Source of the DNA: Acidimicrobiia bacterium
GTDB lineage: Bacteria > Actinomycetota > Acidimicrobiia > Acidimicrobiales > SKKL01
Length of the DNA: 49,283 nt
Assembly (NCBI GenBank): GCA_041676705.1
Contig: JBAYRL010000010.1
Coordinates: forward strand, 1-49,283
Direction of reading: 5' to 3'
The position numbers and the translations under genes were made by a program. This document shows, one piece after another, positions 16,194 through 24,197 of the stretch. The notes under the pieces are model-generated. The model saw only the letters and a list, made by a program, of their open reading frames with translations. It did no database searches and was not told the DNA's origin. How positions within the stretch are numbered: the stretch's first letter is position 1; each line of letters begins with the position of its first letter.

Positions 16194-17456
16194 TTAGAGA
16201 CGGGTAACAGCGTCTAAAAGGCTGTTAAAACTACGGTCCCAGTTAGGCAGCAATGTTACTAAGAGTTGCCAATGCCTCGATGACTTGGGAGTCGAGCTGT
16301 CCCCCAGGTTCTCCACCAGCCACGAACCAACCTCTTCCCATACAAGAAGAAGGTCAACGGTGTCCTTCGGGTGTAACATTCTGAAATCTAACAACTGGGT
16401 AACTGCGCCCGCTACAAGGTGAGAGTTTTTAGCGGGTTCTACACGACGGGTAGGTATATCCACATACGGCACCGGTTGGCCCTCTTTGCGAAACATCCCA
16501 CCTTCCCATAACAACCCGTAGTATTGTTCTAAATAGTTTCTGTAACTAGCGACGCAACTAGCGACATCCCAAGCGTTGCTAGCATTTTGTGTGGTTTCCA
16601 ACCAACCTGCCAGCGTGGCGCCTAACACTATACCAGCATCTATGAGAGTACAGGAACCTGCTTTGTGTGTCTCACAAGGACCGTCCCACATTTTAGGGGC
16701 ATAGTCCTCATAGCGGCTTTGTAGTTGGGATTGCTCCAAACCCTTAACACGAGCCGGGATATCTGGACGTTCCCAAATCGTGGCTAACGTGTTACGCACA
16801 GCTCGATTGTCGAACCGTTTCGTGTTTTCAACAATATCGACAAGAAGCGTAACATCAGTAGTTACCGCAGCTATAACCTCACCTACAAAAACATTTCCTT
16901 GGGTGACTAACTGTGCCGGTAATGTAGGGTGAGCGGCCATCAGGTTTGCTAACGCGGCTCGTGTAGTTACATCTAACACCCCAACTTGTGAAGAGAGTTC
17001 TAGAACAACATTTTGAGCCACCGTGGGTTTGTGCAGCCCATACCAAAGAAGTTGTTGCTCTGGCGGCACAGCGGCGATAACTTTCTCAACCAGTTCTGGT
17101 GGATAAAACTCGAATGCTCTGAACCACAGGGGAAGACGTGTTGGAGAGGTTGTCAGCTTATAAAAAATCGTTTCGGACACATACCAATTTTTCAACACAT
17201 GTGTTAAAGCCACCCACGGTGTGTGAGGATCTGTTACCAACCACTCAATGATTTCCGGGTCGTTGGTATGTTCAGCTAGTTGTATAGCCGGCTCTATAGA
17301 TTTGAAACTGTTTGGGTATTCTTTGATAACGTCTAACGACAAACACGGATTTGTAGCCGCAGCAACAACCAGGTCGCTGTTGAACTCTGTTGCTAGAATA
17401 GTCCGTATAACTTGGTTGGGGACGACCTGTAACAGCCTTGCTGTAAGATGAGCCAT
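16194..17456 (-). CDS. Helical-repeat paralogue 5, function unknown
   Basis: 420 residues from the ATG at 17456, chosen because the N-terminus then lines up with its relatives (MAHLTARLLQVVPNQVIRTI). A GTG at 17495 with GGAAA upstream is an alternative that adds 13 residues. It is the shortest copy. The mid block is WVALTHVLKNWYVSETIFY. A region with several cysteines (GPCETHKAGSCTLIDAG; ASCVASYRN) is not shared with the other copies. The C-terminal signature is LGDSSTPKS, W-Q-L-L-V, LLPNWDRSF. Soluble and helical by eye. Function unknown. Confidence 0.82.
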   Translation of the reverse strand: MAHLTARLLQVVPNQVIRTILATEFNSDLVVAAATNPCLSLDVIKEYPNSFKSIEPAIQLAEHTNDPEIIEWLVTDPHTPWVALTHVLKNWYVSETIFYKLTTSPTRLPLWFRAFEFYPPELVEKVIAAVPPEQQLLWYGLHKPTVAQNVVLELSSQVGVLDVTTRAALANLMAAHPTLPAQLVTQGNVFVGEVIAAVTTDVTLLVDIVENTKRFDNRAVRNTLATIWERPDIPARVKGLEQSQLQSRYEDYAPKMWDGPCETHKAGSCTLIDAGIVLGATLAGWLETTQNASNAWDVASCVASYRNYLEQYYGLLWEGGMFRKEGQPVPYVDIPTRRVEPAKNSHLVAGAVTQLLDFRMLHPKDTVDLLLVWEEVGSWLVENLGDSSTPKSSRHWQLLVTLLPNWDRSFNSLLDAVTRL

Positions 17457-17516
17457 GTCGGGTAGAGTTTCTCGTAAACGTGTTCTGGGTAACACAACTG
17501 TGTTTCCGAAAACAAA

Positions 17517-17553
17517 AACAGCCAGTCACTATACGATCTGTGAGCTGGCTGTT
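17517..17553 (-). terminator. Strong Rho-independent terminator of paralogue 6
   Basis: Perfect 9-bp inverted repeat (AACAGCCAG / CTGGCTGTT), with further pairing inside, followed on the minus strand by TTTTTGTTTT. It sits between paralogues 6 and 5, so each is probably transcribed separately. Confidence 0.85.
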
Positions 17554-17565
17554 ACGATTGTTTTG

Positions 17566-18948
17566 TTAAGGTGCGGTGATTCGTTGAGCAGCTTCTACCA
17601 GATCGTTTAACGAACGTTCCCATTCAGGTAGAAGACTGCAGAACACTTGCCACTGTGCTTGGGAAGCGGTGCTGCTCCCATCCCCTAAACGTTGTTCTGC
17701 AACAACAGCTGCGTCATAACTGATTGGGTTATCCTGACAAGTCTTGTTGTTAGGTTTGCGTGTAGGTACCAAAACGGGTTCCCTAACCAAAGCATCAACA
17801 TCTTGTTTCGGTAGTTGCGATACCCATTTAGTAAAGTTTGGGTGACAGTCTAACGTTGGGTCATCAACCAGTTGTTGCAGAGGTGTGATAGTCGCTGTGG
17901 GTACTATCCGTGTGGAAATGTTGCCCCAAAACGCTGTCGGAGGGGACACTACCCACTGGCGGATATTATGGTTTTGCCACAAAACCGGGTTCGACGCTAA
18001 ATCTAACACCCATTTTAGAAACAAATCGGTACGGATGTTGTTTGCCACACTCCCAAGGACGGTTAGAACCTCATCAGGGTTGGTGTTGGTACGTAACGAC
18101 CCAACCTTAGGCATAGACGCTATATCTGATAGAACAGGGCTAGCTGTGCCTGGTTTTAGGTTACGCATCGCTTTTTCAAATGCTCGTAGAGATATGTCTG
18201 TGGGTACATCTGTCCGACCCCACATCAGACTCAGAACAGGTAACTGTTCTTTGTGGGTTCTGTCCGATTCTCCTGCACCATCAAATGATGCCCAACCAAC
18301 TATTCTCTCTAAAACGTTACGTTTGTTAGCATGTAACGCTGCGGCCCACAGTAATGGGGGGCCTAGATAGCTTAACGCTTCCCAAATGATATCTTCCCGT
18401 AACGCTAACAGTTCGGAAACAAGCCAACGTGTTGATGCAGAATGAGGTTTCAAAAGCGCTGAAGTAGCCCGGATGATTCGACGGTCCGAAACGGGTAACC
18501 CGTTTAACAAATCCCAATAAATCCGATCCACATCACTTAGAGCCGCTGTGTGAGCAACACGGGTCTTTGTTTCGTTAGAGTAACCATCACCCCGAAGTAG
18601 TGTGAATAGCACTTTGTCAGACGACATGTTTGCTACACAAACCTCATAGAGCTCTTCTGGTAGATACCAGTGGTCTAACAGGGCTGGTATCGCTTGTTTA
18701 TAGCCCTCAGTGTTTCGGGCAACGTGTTCGATAAGGTCACTGTCTTGGGTTGCAGCAACTATTTGTTCAACATGTTTGCTGCGATCTAACACCACGTTTT
18801 TGTGGAAAAACGGTAAAGACACTAAAGCGTTTTGGGCCACAGCTGCTGTTAAGAGTTCGTTTCGGGCATCTAAAGCGATCTGTAATACTGTTTCTGAGGT
18901 CACATAGGTTAGTAAGCCACATAGATGGCTATGAGGTGTAGTAACCAT
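17566..18948 (-). CDS. Helical-repeat paralogue 6, function unknown
   Basis: 460 residues. The start is firm: ATG after AAAGGAG and a second AGGA. It has the family plan with N-terminal HSHLCGLLTYVTSETVLQIA, block near 90 (YKQAIPALLDHWYLPEELYE), middle motif VGSLRTNTNPDEVLTVLG followed by LASNPVLWQNHNIRQWV, and C-terminal signature LGDGSSTAS, W-Q-V-F-C, LLPEWERSL. The ASNP-V-W ... IRxWV part is also seen in paralogue 2. Soluble, helical, no signal. It is the last of the array; a possible structured 5' leader lies upstream at 19010-19077. Confidence 0.85.
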   Translation of the reverse strand: MVTTPHSHLCGLLTYVTSETVLQIALDARNELLTAAVAQNALVSLPFFHKNVVLDRSKHVEQIVAATQDSDLIEHVARNTEGYKQAIPALLDHWYLPEELYEVCVANMSSDKVLFTLLRGDGYSNETKTRVAHTAALSDVDRIYWDLLNGLPVSDRRIIRATSALLKPHSASTRWLVSELLALREDIIWEALSYLGPPLLWAAALHANKRNVLERIVGWASFDGAGESDRTHKEQLPVLSLMWGRTDVPTDISLRAFEKAMRNLKPGTASPVLSDIASMPKVGSLRTNTNPDEVLTVLGSVANNIRTDLFLKWVLDLASNPVLWQNHNIRQWVVSPPTAFWGNISTRIVPTATITPLQQLVDDPTLDCHPNFTKWVSQLPKQDVDALVREPVLVPTRKPNNKTCQDNPISYDAAVVAEQRLGDGSSTASQAQWQVFCSLLPEWERSLNDLVEAAQRITAP

Positions 18949-19009
18949 TCCTGGGCTCCTTTGTGTGAAGTGACTGTACCAGGTGTAGTGTTACACAACT
19001 TTTAAACCC

Positions 19010-19077
19010 GGTAGGGGTAACTGTCGGTCACATTTGACGCTAAAGACCCTATTACAATCTTTGGGCCTCCCCTACTA
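19010..19077 (-). ncRNA. Possible structured 5' leader of paralogue 6
   Basis: GTAGGGG (19011-19017) pairs with CCCCTAC (19069-19075), and inside it AAAGA (19042-19046) pairs with TCTTT (19058-19062). The nested stems suggest an RNA fold of about 67 bases upstream of the minus-strand gene. This is inferred from pairing only. Confidence 0.3.
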
Positions 19078-19149
19078 CCTAGTTGTTGTTTGAGGCGAAC
19101 ACCCTCAACTTGGTCGGTTTTACGGTTTCAAAACTATGAGAAGTGTTGG

Positions 19150-19758
19150 TTAGGTTGCTTTAGTGTCTAGCTCTATAAGGTTCTGTAACATGGCTTCGCT
19201 TTGGGTAACTAATGAGTTTGCGTGGTCTAAAGCGGTAGCTACCTGGTCGCTGGGACGTATCCCCGGCCAAGTATTGGCTTCCAAACCAATCACAGTGTCA
19301 TCTAACACCGCTAAAGCGGATTCCGTTAAACGATTGTAGGTGTCCCCTAACGCTAACGCCTCCTGTGGTGAGTGTTTGAAAGCTAAAGTGTTAAACCTGG
19401 CAGCGTTTTGTTGAGCCTGTTCAATCCGACCAAGACAGTCATTTAAACCTGCTACTGTGTCCCGAGACGGGGCAGCATCGATTAAACGAGCATAAGACAA
19501 CACCTTCAAACGTTTCGTTGTTGATAACGACCGTGTGCGTTCTACCTCTAAAACAGCGCTGACCCCTACAGACACACCAAAAACTACTAAACCCACCTTC
19601 AAAGAGTTAGACGCCATAACAGCTGCCAACGAACCCATCCCACCAACAAACAACGAACGTCTAAACAACCACACAACTTTTTTGGAGGTTTGTAAATCAG
19701 ACAGCCATCTCGGCTCAACAGGTTTTGTCACAACTGCGGCGTCTTGGTCGTAAAACAC
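19150..19758 (-). CDS. Membrane protein with a helical C-terminal domain, unknown
   Basis: 202 residues, no family recognised. Residues 1-35 are cytoplasmic-looking. Two hydrophobic segments follow (SLFVGGMGSLAAVMAS and LKVGLVVFGVSVGVSAVL), then a predicted helical domain rich in Ala, Leu, Gln and Glu (AGLNDCLGRIEQAQQNAARF, ESALAVLDDTVIGLEANTWP). The start is a GTG at 19758 with a weak ribosome binding site; later starts are possible. It flanks the strand-composition switch at about 19.9 kb. The segment ANTWPGIRPSDQVATALDHA faintly recalls the DVWPEV region of the prepilins, but this is too weak to assign. Confidence 0.6.
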   Translation of the reverse strand: MFYDQDAAVVTKPVEPRWLSDLQTSKKVVWLFRRSLFVGGMGSLAAVMASNSLKVGLVVFGVSVGVSAVLEVERTRSLSTTKRLKVLSYARLIDAAPSRDTVAGLNDCLGRIEQAQQNAARFNTLAFKHSPQEALALGDTYNRLTESALAVLDDTVIGLEANTWPGIRPSDQVATALDHANSLVTQSEAMLQNLIELDTKAT

Positions 19759-20100
19759 ACCACTAGTTTCGACCCAACAAACACACCACCTAGGTAATGT
19801 AAGAAACCGCTACCAACAAGGTAACTAGACCAAAACCCACCCAAAACCCTAGGATCAACCCAAAAACACGCTAGAAACTTGGGTTACAGACGACGAGCTA
19901 AAGAAGCTCTTATCTGGTAAGCAACGTTTTTGGGCGTCGGTTGCATGTTGGTGGGGTTGGTGGTTGTAGTGGTTGTGCTGGGGTTTTAGGTGGTTTGTTG
20001 TTGCCTAACTGTTTTTGGTGTTTTGGGTTTTTGTGTTTGTAATGGATGTAACTGGTTTTGGGGGTGTGGTGGTGGGTTTGTGTGTGGCCACGGTGTTGGT
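19759..20100. other. Strand-composition switch, candidate replication origin region
   Basis: To about 19,900 the plus strand is C/A-rich; from about 19,930 it is G/T-rich, and this carries on through intergenic DNA and genes of either direction. Leading strands are typically G/T-rich, so replication forks would leave this point both ways. Three short iterated elements of the form CCCAAAA(A/C) lie at 19829-19867, and a small hairpin GAGCT / AGCTC at 19895-19909. Only a partial DnaA-box-like TTATC (19910) was seen. The dnaN gene starts 2.7 kb away. Origin function is inference. Confidence 0.4.
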
Positions 20101-21216
20101 ATGGATGTTTTTAAAGAATTTTCGTTGGATGAAGTTTTGGGGTTTATTTCGTTGGGGGACGTGGCGCTTTCCGAGGCGGTTTTGGTTGGGGGGCGGGTGC
20201 GTTTGAGTGATGAGGGGATGCGGCAGTGTGTTGTGGCTCGTAATGCTTATCGTTGGTTGGTAGACGCTGCGGAGCGGTCCGGTTCAGTTAGTCGTCGTGA
20301 CCGAAGGGTACGTAGGGCGTTGCGTCTTGGGGCAGAGGTTGAGACACGTTTTTTGGATTCCTTGGGCGGTATTGTGCGTAGGGAAGCTTTGTTAGAAGCC
20401 AAGGATGTGTCTGGTTCGGAACGGCAAAGTGTTTTAGATGAGTTGCTAGCAGAAGGTTTTGCGGGTTTGTTAGAAGGCCTGTCTTCTTTTGACGTGTTTA
20501 GTGACAAGAACGTTGTATCTGTAGTTACAGGGTCAGTGCGGACCCGGCTGCAAACGTTTCGTTCGTGCCGCCAAGGGGTGTCTGTGCCGCGTGTGTGGCG
20601 ACAAGTTGCGTCCTTAGCAGCTAGTGTAGAGTCGGATTTGGCAGCAGAAGGTGTGTCTGTTGGTGAGGACACATTACGAACGTTAGTGTTGGATAAGGCT
20701 ATTGCACAGACAGTTTCTAACTTGCCTACTGCTTGTACCGCGCTGGATGAGGAAGAGCAGTACCGGTTGGCTTTAGCTAAGTTAACTAAGAGGGGGCTGG
20801 TTAAAGTTCTGCGTGACGAGTTTGGTCAGGCTCGCCAGTCGTTACAGCCGCAGGTGTCGTTGGATACGCATTCCTACAATGGTGTTGATGTTCCCAGAGA
20901 GGGTTCGTCAAGTTTTGATGGTGATGCAGTGGGGTTGTTTGATGGTGATGTGGTTTCAGTGTTGCTACACGATTTAGACCCTGTTATGTATTCTGCGGTC
21001 CAGCAACGTTTAGAAGGTAACGGGAGGGGTGCGTCAAGTTTGCGGGGCGTGGCAGAAACTCTTGGTGTGGAGCGTAGTTTTGTGTCTGATGCGTTGCGTG
21101 TGGCACACGATCGGGTGGTGTCTCCGGTTGCACAGTTTTTTATGTTTGTCGATCCTCAGGACTGCCCGGTTTCAGCATCTAACCAGCTAGGGTTACGTGA
21201 CCTTGTGGGTGTCTAG
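20101..21216 (+). CDS. Divergent sigma-70-like factor
   Basis: 371 residues from the ATG at 20101 (no strong ribosome binding site; an in-frame extension upstream is low-complexity). The part around residues 140-190 (LLAEGFAGLLEGLSSFDVFS, then SVRTRLQTFRSCRQGVSVPR) follows the sigma-70 region 2 pattern (LI-x-EG-x-GLL-x-A-x-x-x-FD ... IR ... R-x-V-R-x-P). The next 60 residues resemble region 3, and near residue 320 GVAETLGVERSFVSDALRVA matches the region 4 helix-turn-helix. The canonical aromatic run of region 2.3 (TYATWWIRQ) is not kept, so promoter melting may differ. It is likely a regulatory or lineage-specific sigma factor, first gene to the right of the composition switch. Confidence 0.6.
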   Translation: MDVFKEFSLDEVLGFISLGDVALSEAVLVGGRVRLSDEGMRQCVVARNAYRWLVDAAERSGSVSRRDRRVRRALRLGAEVETRFLDSLGGIVRREALLEAKDVSGSERQSVLDELLAEGFAGLLEGLSSFDVFSDKNVVSVVTGSVRTRLQTFRSCRQGVSVPRVWRQVASLAASVESDLAAEGVSVGEDTLRTLVLDKAIAQTVSNLPTACTALDEEEQYRLALAKLTKRGLVKVLRDEFGQARQSLQPQVSLDTHSYNGVDVPREGSSSFDGDAVGLFDGDVVSVLLHDLDPVMYSAVQQRLEGNGRGASSLRGVAETLGVERSFVSDALRVAHDRVVSPVAQFFMFVDPQDCPVSASNQLGLRDLVGV

Positions 21217-21703
21217 GTTTTGTTGCTGCTAGGGCCCGGCTATAAGGTTTTTGTGCCTAGTAGATATGGGTTTAGCAGGTTTGTGTTAAACACAGCTTGT
21301 TTTTGTGGTGTGCCCCAACTTTGTGATAGCTAGCGGCCTGTGTGTTGTGCGGGTCTTTACCGTCCGATTCTGGGATGTTTTGGGACTGGTGCTAGGCCTA
21401 GGTGTTAAGCGTCTGTTTTGTTGTTGCCTGTGGTGTGTGTTGAGGTTAGTTCTGCGTGGGCTATTTGGTGTTGCGTTCTGGTTTGTTGATCTCTTGATAG
21501 GCCTGTCTTGGGGTACAGGTGTGTTTGGTTGTTGGTTTGTTCGGGTTGAGATCAACTTGTTTTCCTGGCGGGTGGTGAGTGTGGGTGCAGGTATCTAGCT
21601 GAGGGTAGATGCGGGTTCGAAGGTTTGGTGGCTGGTGTGGGTGGTGAACACAAAAACAGGACCCCTAAGAAAAGGAGTCCTGTTTTGTTAGGTACCCGGT
21701 AAC
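21217..21703. other. G/T-rich intergenic region
   Basis: 487 bases between two genes that converge on it. A hydrophobic 97-residue frame at 21305-21598 exists, but has no ribosome binding site and is what G/T-rich DNA gives by chance. The dnaN terminator is at its right end. Confidence 0.5.
21653..21686 (-). terminator. Terminator of dnaN
   Basis: AAAACAGGAC / GTCCTGTTTT with an inner CCT/AGG extension, followed on the minus strand by a T-run, 18 bases past the dnaN stop. Confidence 0.85.
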
Positions 21704-22765
21704 CTACCGGGTGGGTGACATCACATATAGTGTGTCAGGTTTTTGTTCCGATTGGACCATCACTGGTTTTAGTGGCGCCGCGATTTGTAGCTTCACCTGT
21801 TCAGTGTCTGCCATGAATTTTTGGGCGGCGGTGAGTTGTGCCAAAAGGAACGATATTTCCATATCTCCACCGTCCCAGCCGACGACAGCTTGTGCAGTTA
21901 CCGCGGTTTCTAACAGCCGTCCGGTAACGATACAGTTTGCTTCCGTTGCTGAGATCGGGGTGAATGTGAACGTTGCCTTCGGGGCGATACCTACTGCTTT
22001 CACAACTTCTTCAAAATCTGTGGTATCAAACGTTGCGTGTTTGCCACCAACATTGAGGAGCGGGTCGATTCTAGGGAACGGTTCAGATATTAGCTGTGCC
22101 CTAAGTTGTTTCGTATCACTCTCAAAAAATATTTGTTTGTCGGTGAGGTGTAACACAACTTTGTCTTCGCCGTTAAGTATCGTGGAGGCTTGGGAGCAGA
22201 CTTCTTGTGGGATAGTTACGCTTCCGCTAAACACCAACTGATCTGGTAAGCTGATAGATACGAGCCCAAACTGGTCTGTTGCTACGATACGTAACCCTTC
22301 AGGTGTGGGTGCAATGTTCACCCCGTTAAGAGCAGCGTTAGAAGAACCTGTTGCGGTGGCAGTGGCAGCCGTTTTGATGGCTGAGAACAGCTGATCTGTT
22401 TCGATAACTAGCCCTTCTCCTGCTGGCATCTCAAACGGTGTTGGCGGTGGTTGTTTAACCGTGCCAATGTTGAATGCTGCTACGTTACCTCTGATTTCGA
22501 CTTGATCTTCGTCAGCTTCTATTTCAAGTTGGGTCCCGCTAGTTCTGGAGAGAATGTCGTTAAAAGTTGGGGTGTGTAACACTACCTCGCCTTCTGTTGT
22601 GACATTAGCTTCACAGGATTGCACTAGGGACGCGTACGGGCCGCCCACAGTAACAATGAGCTCATTGTTTGTAGTGGCCTCAACCTGGATGCTGCCGTTT
22701 CTTGAAACGTTTTTAGCACGGTTCACTAAATCAGCTAAGAGGTCTCTTTCGACAGAGAGCTTCAC
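21704..22765 (-). CDS. dnaN: DNA polymerase III beta sliding clamp
   Basis: 353 residues, slightly short for the family (usually 365-400). Three clamp-fold repeats are recognisable: the N-terminal MKLSVERDLLADLVNRAKNV, the central LFSAIKTAATATA with LNGVNI and LRIVATDQFGLV, and a C-terminal domain that ends in the typical Y-V-M-S-P-T-R (family: Y-x-x-M-P-x-R). It forms a ring dimer that tethers DNA polymerase to DNA. The start is GTG with AAGGAAAC upstream. No dnaA, recF or gyrB neighbours are seen, unlike the usual arrangement, but it lies close to the strand switch at 19.9 kb. Whether this is the only clamp gene in the genome cannot be told. Confidence 0.9.
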   Translation of the reverse strand: MKLSVERDLLADLVNRAKNVSRNGSIQVEATTNNELIVTVGGPYASLVQSCEANVTTEGEVVLHTPTFNDILSRTSGTQLEIEADEDQVEIRGNVAAFNIGTVKQPPPTPFEMPAGEGLVIETDQLFSAIKTAATATATGSSNAALNGVNIAPTPEGLRIVATDQFGLVSISLPDQLVFSGSVTIPQEVCSQASTILNGEDKVVLHLTDKQIFFESDTKQLRAQLISEPFPRIDPLLNVGGKHATFDTTDFEEVVKAVGIAPKATFTFTPISATEANCIVTGRLLETAVTAQAVVGWDGGDMEISFLLAQLTAAQKFMADTEQVKLQIAAPLKPVMVQSEQKPDTLYVMSPTR

Positions 22766-23155
22766 TCTGTTTCCTTTCTTTTTGTTCGACTGAGCACCAC
22801 TATCTATGTGGCTGCTTTACCCACTGTTAAAGCGTCCGGTTGTCCAACAACCCATAGTTTTAGTGGGCCACACAACAACATTGGCTGTGCCTATCACATA
22901 GTGTTACGGCTCTTGTTGTACGCATCGTAGAGTTTGATAGTAAAACCAGGTGTTCTAGACACGACCTGTTTTTGTGTTCCGACCACATCTAAACGTTGTG
23001 TGTTGTTGATATGTCTGTTCTGGTTTGGAGGTGTGTTGCACCAACTGTTTCATACGGCTAGTTGGTAGCCAGCTCTGTTGGGTTTAGGCCTACTGCAACA
23101 ACATGTGTGCGGTGGCAACACACGGTTGCTGCTCACTAAGAAAGGGTTGTTTATT
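22766..23155. other. Intergenic region between divergent dnaN and HTH gene
   Basis: 390 bases, divergent promoters expected. G/T-rich plus strand; no DnaA box or clear gene seen. Confidence 0.5.
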
Positions 23156-23545
23156 GTGAGTGACCAAATCCAGGAGTGGAACTCGCCAACCTCAAACCCG
23201 TTAGCAACAGACATTGACAACGGTGGCCAGGGTGATGTGCAGAAGAGTTTTAAGGGTAGCAAACGTCGCAATTTTGGTGGGAAACGTGACGCTGACGCTG
23301 CCAAGAAGTTAGCAGAGGAACGTTTGCGTCAAGCCCAGGACGCTGCTAAAGCAGTGGATGCTTTTTATGATGCTGCTGATCGGATGGATAAAGCTACCGC
23401 AGATTTAGAAGTCGCTTCGAAAGATCGGCAACAAGCAGTCCAAAAGTTACGTTTGTGCGGGTTAACTAATGCGGACATTGTGCGTCTGACAGGGTTATCT
23501 GCTTCCCGTGTGCAAGTCCTTGCCCAAGAACCTTCTAAAGAATAG
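23156..23545 (+). CDS. Coiled-coil and helix-turn-helix protein
   Basis: 129 residues from the GTG at 23156, placed eleven bases after AGAAAGG; the longer frame upstream is not supported. The N-terminal 45 residues are polar and basic (SFKGSKRRNFGGKRDAD). A long Ala/Lys/Glu helix follows (AAKKLAEERLRQAQDAAKAV ... TADLEVASKDRQQAVQKL), then a C-terminal helix-turn-helix (GLTNADIVRLTGLSASRVQV) of the sigma region 4 or small regulator type. It is likely a DNA-binding protein acting as an oligomer. The family is not recognised. It is separated from greA by a perfect terminator hairpin. Confidence 0.75.
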   Translation: MSDQIQEWNSPTSNPLATDIDNGGQGDVQKSFKGSKRRNFGGKRDADAAKKLAEERLRQAQDAAKAVDAFYDAADRMDKATADLEVASKDRQQAVQKLRLCGLTNADIVRLTGLSASRVQVLAQEPSKE

Positions 23546-23614
23546 TCACCTCCTGTTTTGGTGGTGGGTTGTTGGGGTGGGGGCGACACTGTACCCATAC
23601 AAATAGTTTAGGTA

Positions 23615-23667
23615 GGTAACACCAGGGTGCCAGGTCAGAAAATGTGACCTGGCACCCTGGTGTTACC
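23615..23667 (+). terminator. Perfect 23-bp terminator hairpin
   Basis: GGTAACACCAGGGTGCCAGG and three further bases pair perfectly with 23645-23667 around a 7-base loop (gaaaatg); ATATTTTTTTAG follows. It ends the HTH gene and lies 30 bases before the greA start. Confidence 0.9.
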
Positions 23668-23697
23668 ACAACCATATTTTTTTAGAAAGGCCCCGAA

Positions 23698-24159
23698 ATG
23701 GTTATTAGTAGTGAAACTAGAGCTGCTCTTGTTGAAGAGTTGAACGATTTACAAAATGTGAAACTACCTGCTGCTAGAGCTTGTGTTACAGACGCCCGTT
23801 CAGCTGGTGACATTTCAGAGAACACCGATTTTGTTATTGCGTTGGAAGATGAGAAACGTTTATTGAGTCGTGTCAGCTACATAGAAGACGTGTTGAAGAA
23901 TGCTACCAACACCGATCAAGAAGGTGCGGATGATGGGTCTATAGGGGTGGGTGCTGTTGTTACAATCGCTTGGGGTGAGGGTGATACTGAAACGTTTGTT
24001 GTTGGTAGTATCGTGGAACGTCACAGCAAATACCCTGTAGTGACACCTAACTCTCCGGTTGGTGAGGCTCTTATTGGTGCGCAGGTTGGGGACAATGTTT
24101 GTGCTCAAACACCTCAGGGTGACTTGCCTTTTGTGATTGTGTCCGTGGAATACCCTTAG
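23698..24159 (+). CDS. greA: Transcription elongation factor GreA
   Basis: 153 residues, normal length. The N-terminal coiled-coil domain carries the tip motif A-R-S-A-G-D-I-S-E-N-T-D-F (family A-R-x-x-G-D-L-S-E-N-A-E-Y), whose acidic residues enter the RNA polymerase secondary channel and promote cleavage of backtracked transcripts. The C-terminal FKBP-like domain has SPVGEALIGAQVGD (family SPLGxALLGxxVGD). AGAAAGG lies eight bases before the ATG. The gene stands alone behind a strong terminator. Tyr of the tip motif is Phe here, a mild change. Confidence 0.93.
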   Translation: MVISSETRAALVEELNDLQNVKLPAARACVTDARSAGDISENTDFVIALEDEKRLLSRVSYIEDVLKNATNTDQEGADDGSIGVGAVVTIAWGEGDTETFVVGSIVERHSKYPVVTPNSPVGEALIGAQVGDNVCAQTPQGDLPFVIVSVEYP

Positions 24160-24197
24160 CTGGTTTGGGGCTATATCTTTAACCGGGATTTGACGGT

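Noticed and set aside
19759..20100. Firm oriC call by DnaA boxes
   Set aside because: No TTATCCACA or close match cluster found; only the composition switch and dnaN support an origin, so it is kept as a candidate.
21305..21598. Hydrophobic 97-residue membrane protein
   Set aside because: No ribosome binding site; G/T-rich DNA yields hydrophobic open frames readily, and the sequence has no balanced composition.
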